Below, piece by piece: positions 23,156 to 34,690 of a DNA stretch of 64,000 nt. The notes beneath the pieces were generated by a model. It was given only the letters and a program-made list of their open reading frames with translations, was not told where the DNA came from and made no database searches. Position 1 is the first letter of the stretch. Every line of letters starts with the position of its first letter. The stretch spans positions 248,001 through 312,000 of the forward strand of contig MU839098.1 in assembly GCA_030685235.1 (NCBI GenBank), read 5' to 3'. Source of the DNA: Copromyces sp. CBS 386.78 (Eukaryota; Ascomycota; Sordariomycetes; Sordariales; Sordariaceae). A program made the position numbers and the translations under genes.

Positions 23156-24832
23156 CTATTTTTCCTCAAGCGCCTTGCACCTAGCCTCCTGTCTGGCGAA
23201 TTCGTAGTCCAGTTTTCCGGGAATCGCCCTCCAGCACCAACCACACCAACTTCTCACTTTGGCCTGCATCTCCCGGCCAAGGATGTCGCCCCGATCCCGC
23301 TCGTCAGGCCACTCAGGCACGCAAGCCCCGACCTTGACCATCCGGACCAGCTTCTTCTTGACCACACCGCCAATGCCCTCGATCTCATGCCTTTCATAGC
23401 CAGGCTTTAGCATAGGACTAGGGGTCCTGCGTTCGAGGCCGGACCCGGCCAAGGCGGAGCCAAGGCCGCCCGTCTGAGATGACGAGGAAGCGTTGCTGCC
23501 GTTTACACTTCCGTTGCTACTTGTGGTGCTGGCAGTATCGGTGCCCCACAGAGCGATGTAAATGTTGGAGTCATTCGAGATAGTGGTGGTAGAGGGAGAC
23601 GGAGTGTACACATAGGTGCCGTCGGCTTCTTGAGCATCTTCGGCATCACAGTCGATCTCCTGTTCCTTCTTCCGGGCAGCGCAACAGTCACTCCCGCGGC
23701 CGCAAATAACGCCGCGGTCGCCTTCGCCGATGCCAGTGCCGAGACCACCGAGGACGTCGGTGTATTGATTACGCCATTTCCAGATGCTGGTGATAGATGA
23801 CATGTCAGAAGTGAATGTGCAGTGGGCGGAGGCACACCAGCTTACCTTTTGTAATCATAATCGTCGGTTCGTATCGTTTTACCGCATGGCTGGCAAAGCC
23901 AGACCCCGTCTGTGTCACACTTGCAAATGGCTCTTTGCACCTCGTCCGACTCGACGGAAAACTTGGGGCCAAGGGGGGGCTTTATAAGATTCCCTATGGG
24001 CGTCTTTGCGCATGTTACGCACAGCCGGCGGTGTCGGTCGCGGAGCACAATCGGTGCCGGGGGTTTGATGGCACAATTCTAACAACAATTTCGGACTGGT
24101 CAGCTTTCAAGTTCCAAAGAACCATGGTAACATTATGTACTTACCCGGCAAACGACAGTACCGCAACGGCGACATCCTCCAACCATATCGCGAGCGCATT
24201 GACCGACCTTGCAAGGTTTATTGGATCTTCCCATCTCTTGCATGTAAAACCAGTTGGTGGTACGAGCGCGATATCGCAAAACCGCATCGGGGTCAATGGG
24301 AAGGTCTTCGTTGGAGCAATGCAAGGTGGAAGTAAGGAGCGACTTTCGATATTGCAGTAGGTTCGCCCTTAGTTGCCGGCAGGTTCGCGACAGGCTATCG
24401 AGCGTGTTCAAGTCAATGGAGGCAGCCAGAGACTTGACGATACTGGTTATGGGAAGATTCGAGTCAGTAATTCACCCCTCCCGTTCGCGTGAAGAGAAGG
24501 AGAGGGGAGAATCCGAAGACATGTCAAGCATGGGGATCTAGAAGAAGGAAGAAAACGGGGTAGAAAGTGGTGGTGGTCGCCTACGGATAGCATCCCAAAG
24601 CCAGTGTCACGCGGGAGTTCTGGTTCGGATTCTCCCTGACAGCGGGCTCGTGAGCCTCCTTGCGATGTTTCTCTGTATTCACGCTGCCTTCGCCCTCCTT
24701 CTCGGTCCGACCCATGTCGGTGACGGTCCCCGTTCCAGTACCATTCCTAGCCGGCAGGTTGAAGCCATGATGAAAAGGCTGAACCTGGCCAGGGTCGACA
24801 TTCTCGTCTTCCAGATCTACAAAGACGGCCAT
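23156..24832 (-). CDS. Uncharacterised Cys-rich (putative zinc-binding) protein
   Basis: Four exons assembled by splice signals and frame: 24832-24585, 24442-24145, 24078-23846, 23786-23156; introns 142, 66, 59 bp plus consistent phases; 469 residues. ATG at 24832 (MAVFVDLEDEN). After a disordered N-terminus comes a short helical block (GCYPIVKSLAASIDLNTLDS, then LSRTCRQLRANLLQYR) reminiscent of a degenerate F-box-like fold. Then paired cysteines follow: CRRCGTVVCRNC, LCVTCAK, CKCDTDGVWLCQPCGK, and in the last exon CGRGSDCC and SWCGWCW. Paired CxxC spacing across three exons suggests structural zinc, and also supports the exon joins. No catalytic motif seen. I recall similar proteins only as hypothetical in filamentous ascomycetes; function unknown. 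Confidence 0.75.
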
Positions 24833-27800
24833 GTTCGAATGCCGGGAATACGGTTGTTGATGGTGCCGATGGAAGGATTCTGGGGATCAGGGAATCGAGT
24901 GTCGTCGGTGTTGATTCCGTTGTTATCGACGATAGCGATGGGCCAGATGAGCAAGGCCGCCGGATTCACAGGATCAAAACAAAGGCGAAGGGTGACCGGA
25001 ACAATACAATACAAGATGTATAAGGGAAAAGTAATGATAAACTAGAGATTATCGCAACATTGAAGAAGGAGATGTACCATCCAAATCACAAACAAGAATT
25101 GTTTTTTGACGCCAGCTTGACTTGACGTCTGTTGATGACGAAGATCCGGGCTTGGAAGGAATGGAAGAGGCCCGCTTCCTTTCCTTGTACTCCCCGATCT
25201 TATACCTACGTAAGCCGCCATCCAATCAACGCGTGTTCCAGACTGCCAGTTGTAGTGCATTACTCCACACTGTAACCACTGAAACCGCTAAACAAGGCAC
25301 TACACCGGGCTGTCCTGCAGGGGATATTTGTTAGAGATCAGTTCGTCCACGCTTCTGGAAGGTGGGGCATTTTGCTCCTTCCACGATCCCTTCTTAACGA
25401 CCAAAGTGCCCTCGTGCCTTCCCATCCTTCACCGAGTTGAAGGAAATGGCCATGTGACCTTCTGAATTTTCTTTCCCTTGCACCAACTTTGGTTACCAAT
25501 CGGTGATCCCCTCTTTTACCAGAACAATACACCGCACACTCACGAAACTCGAGAACCGACTATATTCCCCAGCTTTTCGTTGTTTGCTTGGTGTTCTTTG
25601 GCTACGACACTCCTCCTTAGCGACAGCCTCGCTCGACTTGGATCATGACGCGTAATTCCTTCGAGAACACCTAAACTGAACACAGTCAGCGCCTCAACAT
25701 GCTCGAGTCGGCGGCCCGACGTTTGATCTTGTCCGGATCACGGAAGATACCACCATCCACGGACCAAGACATTCTATGTCTCCATCGTTACACTGCCCCT
25801 TGAAGTTCGGAACCGACCAAGTCTAGTGCTGAGGCTCAACGCCGATCCGGTCAATCAGTCGGGAGTCCCGGAAGCCGAAAGAAGAACACCTATGACTACG
25901 GCGTCGGCATATCAAACTTACATTCATCTTGGCGGTGCTAAGAACTCGACGGCAACAAAACCTCCCAGCCCAGCTGTGCGATATGTTGGACAACTTCCAA
26001 GTACCGACTCGGCACAATGGTGTGCCACTGTGGCGCCGTATCGCCGTATCTCATGTACGAACACAGCGCAAGGTCAAGAGCTAGCGCCGGCATCCAAAAC
26101 GCCTCATGTTGGCGAGATGCTGTGCTGTGTCCGACCACGTATTTAGCCAGCGGTAGCCTTTCGGAGCCATGCGCGTGGCGTTGAGACTCGATCAGCCACC
26201 AATTTCTAGGCACTCCGTCCCTTGAAGCATTGTCTGATCCAAGGTGTGAGGCTGAGGATTGAAGGGGATCTTCATCAGTAGGTACCACGGATCAGTCGAG
26301 CGACCCTTGGCCGTATAAGACAGCTTCGACTTCATGCTTCCGTCCCGCGAGACTGGTCTCAAAAATAGAAACCAACTCCTGAGACCAAAGTCATCAGCCT
26401 CATCACGCCCACTACGACCTATCATTTCCTTGCCATTCCGAACAGCACCCGCACATCTCCTTCCGATATCAAACTGCGTTGGAACGGTCAGGATGCATTT
26501 AATCTACACAAGGCAGTCAGGCTTACCCGCCCAGGCGGCTGGACCCAGAGGTTGTCTGACACCGTCATCCTCCTCACATCAGGATCTCTCGAATGGAGAT
26601 TGAAGATTGACGGCTTCCTACGGGAACCCCCAAAATTCAACACGAAACCTCCTTGCCAGGACTCAATGTGTGTTCACGAGCGAACATGCCCAAAAGCTCG
26701 ACCTACCACCGATGTTTATGATCAGCGCTTGCCGCTCGTGGGGGTCTTCACAAGAAAGCGCTGCGTGGCCATAGGCGTCGGTCAATCTTGCGCCTGCATC
26801 ACTCTACATTCACGGTCAGCCGCAGGTACCAAAAACGCCACTTTGCGGCCTGATACGGTCAGCTTATCATGGGGCATCAGTAAACAAGGTTCGGAACGCT
26901 AATCTTCAAGTTTTCTGGATATTTGATGGCTGGCCGACGTCTGGTGTCAGCAGAAACGGTACAAATTCACGGGACACTCCATTTTCTTCCACCGTTACTT
27001 TCACATCAGAAGTCACACTGCCTGTGGTGGTATGCATCGCAAATGCATGGCGCTACGCTTCTCGTGGAAAAGTAATGAATATTGGCGCCAGCTGGAAGGT
27101 CAGTGCCCAGACTCGCCAGACCGCAGCGAGCTGAAGACCCTTCAAGCGTGTCACGGTGTCATTCGAGCCTTCGCTATTGATTCTTATCGAGAAAGACCCC
27201 CTTCAGACAACATCAGCCAGTCGAGGCTCTGCCCCTCACCTCATTCTTCACGGCTTCCGAAGTCTTGCTTCATGGCGTGCGCCGCTTCTCCATCGTATTT
27301 CTCGTCACATCAAGAGCCAGTTTGTCTTCCCGATGATCTACACGTAGGCATATCAGCCCTCGAGATTCAGAAATTGAGGGCGTCCAAGGCACCTCAAAGA
27401 TGTTCTGATGCCAAGCTCGTATTTATTGAAGGGCAATCAAGAAGACCGCAACAAGCCCCTGGCCATGGTTTCACGGCGGGAACGGACCGTGTAATCGCAA
27501 CCACGTTTGGAGCAACCCACGGCGACTGGCCCCGAGTTACAGGGATTGTGGGATCTAAACCTTAAATGGATGATCTACGCCGACCAGTCCGAGGCTGGCG
27601 ATAACGGCCTTTCACATCTTTTATCGAACGACATGTTAGGACTTCACCGGCCTCTTCATCAGCTGTTACCTATCGTCTTGAAGGACTCAAGGATGGCGGC
27701 AACATAGCATTGGCCAATGTACCGTACAGAGCCCAGGCGGCCGCTACTGCTGTGCGAGTTACTCCGGCTTCTTTACATATCAGATGGTCAGCCATCATTA

Positions 27801-28480
27801 GGCCAAATCCATCAATGCTAGGCCGAACAGGTTCTGGAAGTTACACGACATACGAGGTGTTGGTATGTAGGCCATGTTACACCACAACATAGTACCCAAA
27901 CTGAGCAACCGTCGACTGCTTACTCTTGGATCCAAGGATCTTCTCTCCACTCTTTGACTTCCTTGTTCACTTGCCGAATACTTAACCGTCGAATCAGAAG
28001 GCGAAGATGGAACAAACTTAGAAGGGTTCCTAGACATTCAGGATGCGAAGACGCGGATACTCTCACTTTTTGTTTCCTGCCGCAGCCCGTTCTGTGGTTG
28101 CTTGGTTTGGTCCGTCAAATCGTACACTTGCAGTCCAATAGTCACGCTTGTCTGACGAGCGGTGGTAGACGTCTCCGTATGTAGTTTCGCTATCTCGCTA
28201 CCGTTTTCATTCTTTTCTCCTTGTTCATCTTGCGTCTTGGGGTCTCCCGCTTTCACGACCAAACTTATTGCGGACGTTCACTGGCGTCATACATATCCCC
28301 TCTTTCATCGCTAAACACTGCATGGTGCTTACCCCCACACAGATCTGAACCATCTTTTGTCCCTCGACAACACAGGGACAGCAGAAGAGCGAGCTTTTGG
28401 GTATCTGGGTTGGCCTTTCGGTGAGGTCGCCAGGCTCAATTGTTCATTATAGCTGTTGACTGGATGAAGTAGAGACGACA
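24833..28480. promoter_or_regulatory. 3.6-kb divergent upstream region
   Basis: Lies between two divergent start codons (Cys-rich gene and GT2 synthase). Many short open frames on both strands, none with a recognisable domain or coherent splicing. Likely long 5' regulatory and UTR sequence of the GT2 gene; a pyrimidine-rich stretch precedes its start around 28200-28300. A non-coding transcript is possible but not shown. Confidence 0.4.
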
Positions 28481-31400
28481 ATGAAGGCCTTCCGATCATA
28501 CTTCACACCCATCCCAGCGGCGGCCGAGCGGGACGGTAGACGGGCTCGCAAGAGTAACGAAGACGACAAGTTGCCCAAGCAGCAACGCGAGAAACCTTCT
28601 GGGCAGAAGTCAACAGGGTCCTCATCGGGTCCTGCAACATACGATGGCAGTGGTGCTGTTACACCCCGTTCGGTTACCCCGTCTCCAATGCCTGGGAGTA
28701 CGCTCACGGTACCAGGTGCGGCTCATCATGGCTCACGGAAACAGAATGGACAGTCGACGCCCCCTACTGCCGGTTCGACCAAGCGATCTACGGCTGGCTC
28801 ATATTCATTCCGGAATTCTATCTTTCCGGCTGGAGACGCCCGCAACAGCGATTCGGCTGCGATGGCCAAGGTCAGAAACGACATGATGGTCAACTCGCTG
28901 TTCGAGCAGATGTGTCGAAAGCTGTACAGTACAGGCGTCGATCCTTACGAAGGCGTCGTGTTGAAGGAGTCACGCGGTAACTTCATCTGCTATCCACCAC
29001 AAATGGCGGCTATCCCCAATTCGCTCTACGCCATGATCACGCAGATGAACGTCCGATGTGCCATGACAATCAACACACACGTTGTCCGCACAATCCTGAA
29101 CGGCATCAGCAGGAGGGATGAAAGTATCAACTTTGTACCGCTGCCGGACGGATTGCGTGTGCAGATCATCCGCACAATGTCGGATTTGCCTAAGGGCCAA
29201 CTCCATCAGTTTGCTGCCTTCATTGAGGATGTCAAAATTCTGGTTGTGTGGGCCGACGAGCCCGACAAAATCCTCTCCTGGGCAGAAGACCTCGAGAAGA
29301 AGCTGATTGAGCTCATCTGGAGCACCAACAACGATGCAGATGAAGACGGAGCTGACGAGAAAGGAAATGTAACAACAAATGTTCAGGAAGTTGACGGGTA
29401 TGCGTTGGAGCAGGCAAACGAGCACCGCCCGGTGAGACTGGAAAGTGCTTGTATCGTGGCTCTGACCATGGTGCTGTGCGTTACTTGTCTCGGTCTCGGA
29501 TGGAGAGCGCTTGCGTACGAAGCATCAGTGGACGGAAGCTATATCCGGTTTGCCTTGTTGGCGGTCTCGCCTGTTCAGTTCTTCGTGAGCTTGGTACGTG
29601 TTTTCCAGCAAATTGCTGATGTTATCGAGACAATATTCACCCCAGCCGTCAAAGCAAATGCTAACTATCGGTATTACAGTTCTTCTTCCAAACACTCGCT
29701 GGCAATCTGTTCCAGATCTTCGGTCCCATCAGCTCTGTTAATAATAACAGCAAATACTACAGTGGGAAGCCGCCCCAGAGGCTTGACCGTCACCAACACG
29801 CGCTGCCCCATGTCACCTTCCAGATGCCCGTATACAAAGAAGGTCTCGCGGCTGTCATCAAGCCTACGGTAGTCTCCGTCAAACAAGCCATCAGCACCTA
29901 CGAGATGCAAGGTGGTACCGCCAACATCTTTGTCAACGACGACGGTATGCAGCTCATCAGCGAGGAAGAAGCCCAAGCACGCCGTGATTTCTACGACGAA
30001 CACAATATCGGCTGGGTGGCACGCCCGCCCCATAACCCCAAGCCGAATCTCGAGGCTGGCGAAACAGTGTTCCTTCGTCGTGGCAAGTTCAAGAAGGCCA
30101 GCAACATGAACTACGCCCTCCACACTAGCAACCGCGTCGAGGACAAGCTGAGCAAGATCAACCGTGTCGGTAACTGGACTAACGACCACGAAACAGCCGC
30201 CTATCAGCAGTGCCTGAACGAGGTTCTCCGCGAGGACGAAGGCCGAACTTGGGCTGAAGGAAATATTCGTGTCGGCGACTACATTCTGCTGATTGACTCT
30301 GATACTCGTGTTCCGTCTGACTGTCTCTTGGATGCTGTTAGCGAGATGGAGCAGAGCCCTGAGGTTGCCATTCTCCAGTTCGCTTCTGGCGTCATGAACG
30401 TTTCCGATTCGTTCTTTGAGGGAGGGTAAGTCGAGTTCCGCGTCTTTTTTGTTCCGTCCAGATATCATGGCTAACCATCATTCTTCGCAGTGTCACCTGG
30501 TTCACCAACCTGATCTACACAGCGATTACCTTCGCTGTCGCTTGCGGTGACGCCTGCCCCTTCGTCGGCCACAACGCCATGCTCCGCTGGCAATCCCTCC
30601 AAGACGCCGCCAGCTTCGAAGAAGATGGCTACGAGAAATACTGGTCTGAATCGCACGTATCTGAAGACTTTGATATGGCCCTGCGTCTTCAGTGTGCCGG
30701 CTACTCCCTCCGTTACGCTTCTTACACCGGCGAAGGTTTCAAGGAAGGCGTCAGCTTGACCGTCTACGACGAGCTTGCCCGTTGGGAGAAGTACGCCTAC
30801 GGGTGTAACGAGCTGTTGTTCCACCCCCTCCGTTTCTGGGTTATCCGCGGTCCTTTCACCCCGCTGTTCCGCAAGTTCCTCGGCTCCAGCATCGCTCTAC
30901 CCAAGAAGTTGACCATCTGCGCTTACATCGGGACGTACTACGCTATCGGAGCGGCATGGGGCTTGTCGCTGATGAACTACTTCCTGACCGGCTGGTTTGA
31001 AGGGTTCTACGATAAGTACTACCTCGATTCATTCGGTATTTATTGCTCCATCATCGTGGTCTTCACCGCTCTGGGCAACTTCTCGCTTGCCATCCTTCGG
31101 TACCGCACGAATAAACAGAACCTCCTTACCGGCCGTAAGTTTTTATCCTTTCCCTTTTTCTTTCTCTTCCTTCCCATTTTTGCAACACCACACTAACCGA
31201 ACTCCTCGACAGTGATTGACAACCTGAAATGGATCCCCATGTTCACCATCTTCCTCGGCGGCATCTCCATTCACATCACACAAGCCATTTTGTGTCATTT
31301 CTTCGAGATCGACATGGTGTGGGGCGCCACCGCCAAGGAAGTCGAGGAAGTGCACTTTGGGCAAGAGATTGTTCGCATCTTGAAGCGCTTCAAGTTCACT

Positions 31401-31571
31401 TTCCTGTACTGCTTTCTGATGACGGGCTTGATTGTCGCCGGATGGTTCTTCTTCCCGCATCCGTGGAAGATCCAGAAGTTGTATAGCGTGTATCCGTTGG
31501 CTAGTATGGCGGCTACGCACTTTGCGCTGCCGGTGTTGTTGAATCCTGCGTTGATGATGTTTACTTGGTAA
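28481..31571 (+). CDS. Membrane-bound family-2 glycosyltransferase (fungal processive GT2 polysaccharide synthase)
   Basis: Chitin/hyaluronan-synthase-like membrane enzyme that would polymerise a cell-wall or extracellular polysaccharide from a nucleotide sugar. Four exons: 28481-29593, 29680-30425, 30491-31134, 31213-31571; introns 86, 65, 78 bp; 953 residues. The N-terminal ~110 residues are disordered. Membrane spans lie near 315-340 and 350-375 and four or more follow the catalytic domain. Catalytic residues: FVNDDG (D458-D459), LLIDSDTR (D577, D579), a third acidic SEDFDMAL, and ARWEKYAYGC in the place of the processive Q/RxxRW motif. Not a canonical class I-VII chitin synthase; the layout resembles the conserved fungal GT2 (ZtGT2/FgGT2 type) required for hyphal extension on solid surfaces (family knowledge; orthology inferred). 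The stop TAA follows FTW and overlaps a GTAAGT, so a further 3' exon cannot be fully excluded. Confidence 0.88.
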
Positions 31572-32589
31572 GTGGTAGGTATAGAAGGTGGGTTTGTCCC
31601 AATCGGCGGTACTCACGGTTGGATAGCTAATTGGGCACGGATATCAGTCCAAGGGGAAGCACGAAGGTATGAAAATGGGCGCCAGGCCGCGGAATGCCTC
31701 TAATACGGAAGGAAGGCGCACTAGAAGACAAAAGTATGTACAGAGGTATAGGGCAGTGCGTACGTGTAGTATAGGAAACCGTGTGTCTTTTGTGTTTTCC
31801 TCGGCTGTGTTACAGTTGGCGGTTTTCTCCTATGTAACATCAAATATGTAATGGTCAAGGCCTATATATAGCTTGGAAATGGCTCATGAAGACAACAATG
31901 GATGGATGACATCGGTCTCGGGTTCTTTTTGTACATACTCTACCTAGAGGAGATGTCGGTTGCCTTACCTTCTCATTTTTGGCGATCTTCTCGGGCAACA
32001 AACATGTCAATGGCATCTGGTTTACTACCTGCTCTTTGGATTTTCTAAATGATAATACAACATGATCAGCTAAACTGTACTTCACGAGAACGAAAGATCC
32101 CGGAAGCTAACTATACACACAAGAGTGTACTCAATCTTATAAACACCTAACCCTTACTCGTGAAAGGCAGCCGGGCTTAGATGTCAAGTCCTCTGTTCCC
32201 GACAATTCGGGCAAGTCCCAGCTGTCACCATACATCTTCCATCGCATCTCTCTCCCGTACTTGTGGCCCAAAGGAAGTAGTCCAGCCCGCAACCGAACCT
32301 CTCCCCTTGTCTGCCAAACACGCAAATTCCGTAGCCCAAGGTTTAATTAAGACTCCCAAGTAGGAAGATAATCTTCTCTGGATGATTTTCCATTTTGGTT
32401 TGAATTTTTGCCTCTCAAGCGACTCAAGATGTGATAGATAGAAGATGAGCACCATCGAATTCCAGCATTGTATCGCATTATTTCGCTGTCCAAGTCCTTG
32501 AACCCGTCCGTCACTTCTTCCTGTCTGTTTCCTCCTCTTCAACACTTTTCAAGGTTCTCTCCTCATCACCCACACCCCACGCCTTTTCT
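31572..32589. other. Convergent 3' region
   Basis: 1.0 kb between the stop codons of the GT2 and P450 genes. No supported gene. Confidence 0.5.
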
Positions 32590-34690
32590 CTAACACAACC
32601 CCTCATCCCCCACAAACCTCTCCGCTCCCCTCCTCACAAACCTAACCGGCACATGCCTCCCGCCCGTCAACTTGAGCGTAAGCACCGACTTGGCCTGCAG
32701 TAGCGTCTCCTTTCCCTTCTCCTGCGCCCTCTTATACAACCTCCTCCTCTCTTCTACTCCCATCCTCCGCACCTCTTCATCACTACCCACCCACTCATCC
32801 ACCGCCAGCTCAACCGAGTTCTTCTGGAACAGAACCGCAACAGCAGCGACCATCTCCACCATCGCGATCCTTCTCCCCAGGCAGGAACGTGCGCCATCAG
32901 AGAAGGGAATGAAAGACCCGCGAACGGGCCAGAAAAGGGTGGGGGATGTGTCGAGGCCTTGGTAGCCGCCGTAGTTCTCTTCTTGCTGTCCCTGCTTTTC
33001 CTCCGTCTTCTCATCATCGGTGGATTGTTGTTGTTGTCGTTGCCCTGGAGAAGGCAAGTACCACCTATCAGGTAACCACTCATCCAGATCACCCGCGTCC
33101 CCTTCCTGCTTCGTCTTGTCCAAAGCGGGCCAATACCTCTTATTCCTCTGCACCGCTGAAATAACAGGCATGATGGGCATCATAGCCGGCATCTTATGCT
33201 TTTGTCCATCGGATTCATCCTGCAACCACTGATCGGTGTCCGCGACTCGCTTGGGCGTAACTACCACAGGCGGAATCAGGCGCAGGGTCTCATTGATCAC
33301 GGCCCCGATGTAACTAGCTAGCAAGGCGTTGATGTTATTCTCGTAATCCCACGTCTCGGGGTCGGAGTCCCGGCCGAAAATGGCGTCGATGTCGCGCTGC
33401 ACGCGCCGCTGCGCTTCGGGGTGGATAGCTAGCTCGAGTAAAGTGAAGTGCATGACGTTGGCGGTGGTCTCGTGGCCGGCGAGGGTCATGATGAATGCGT
33501 TACCCATGATGTCGCTGTCCTCCAATTTCGTCGCCCCGTCGTTCTTTTCGGAAGAAGAAGAAGGGTCATACTTGCTCCTAACCAGCTGACCCATGATATT
33601 CATCCCCTCCTTTTCCTTTCTTCCCGCGCGAATATCCTCCACCTTCTCGGCAAGGAAAGCGTTCATGTACTTGGTATAGTTCACCTTGGCCTCCCATGCC
33701 TCGTGCAGCTTTGCTCCCCACGATCCCCATCCCTGCGGAACCCTTTTCAGCACGGCCGAGGGAATAAGCAGCAACACCAAAATCCGCTCCAGAACCGTCG
33801 CCAACGAATCCGCAAACGTCATCGAATACCCTGCCGGCGGCTGCAAACTCCCGTACTTGGCCAGTTTGGGGTCCACGTCCGCAGGCAACTGTTCGTGCGG
33901 CCAGATCAGGCGAAGTCCAAAGCCCACGTATCCGATGATGTTGAGCGCCCAGCGCATGGTGTCGTGTTCCAAGCTGGTAATCGTCTTGGTCTGTTCCCCA
34001 TCGTGCGAACCAGAACCAGAAGAAGAAGAAGAAGAAGCAGCAAACCACCCCCCAACCATCCCCACCGTCTGCCTCACCGCCTCGCGAAACGTATGACCCG
34101 CATTCCGTTCATTGAAGCTCGCGCTGGTAACCTTGCGATGCATCCTCCAGACGTGTCCCTCAGTCGTCACGACATTCGACCCAAAAATCTCCAGAATCCC
34201 GTACTGCCGCGTATCCTTGGGAAACGCCTCCCTGCGACTCATCACCTGGTGAATGACGCCCGCGTCGGACGTATAGCAGCAGAGTCCGTTCCAGCTGGCT
34301 GCTAGGAACGTGTCGCTCCCGACTTGGGCGAAGTGCTGCCGGGGAGAGGGGTGGTATTCCCAGTCGGGCGTCATGACGAAGAGCCAGGGCTGGATGTGGG
34401 TGGCGTAGAAGGAGGCGGGGAGGAGGAATGACAAAAGGCGGGTGAGGAGGGGAAGCATGAAGGTGCGGGTTGTGAGCCAGAGGGGGGAGAGGGGGCAAAT
34501 TGCTTGAGGCATGAGTTAGCTTTATTTGCAGTGGATTTATATGGGAGAAGAGAATGAATGTCTTACGGGTGATAAGAACTGGATACCCGGCTTTACGCGC
34601 TTTGGCGATGTTGGTTTTGAAGCCAGTGTAGATCTTGTAGGTCGCCCAGGCCAGGAAGAGCCCGAAGAGGGCGAGGAGGTTGATCCTCAT
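32590..34690 (-). CDS. Cytochrome P450 monooxygenase
   Basis: ER-anchored haem-thiolate monooxygenase. Two exons, 34690-34567 and 34502-32590, with a 64-bp intron (GTAAGA donor, GCTAACTC branch); 678 residues, longer than the usual ~500-550. ATG at 34690 opens a hydrophobic anchor (INLLALFGLFLAWATYKIY). The proline hinge region (KAGYPVLIT, then PICPLSPLW across the splice) supports the intron. Helix I has AGHETTA, helix K ETLR, the PERF region reads PDRW, and the haem loop is FIPFSDGARSCLGRR with Cys582 as iron ligand; all core residues are intact. Low-complexity Ser runs (near SSSSSSGSGS) and Gln/Glu-rich insertions (QRQQQQSTDDEKTEEKQGQQ) explain part of the extra length. A charged C-terminal extension of ~95 residues follows the haem Cys. 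No other biosynthetic genes flank it, so a secondary-metabolite role is not supported by context. Substrate unknown. Confidence 0.92.
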
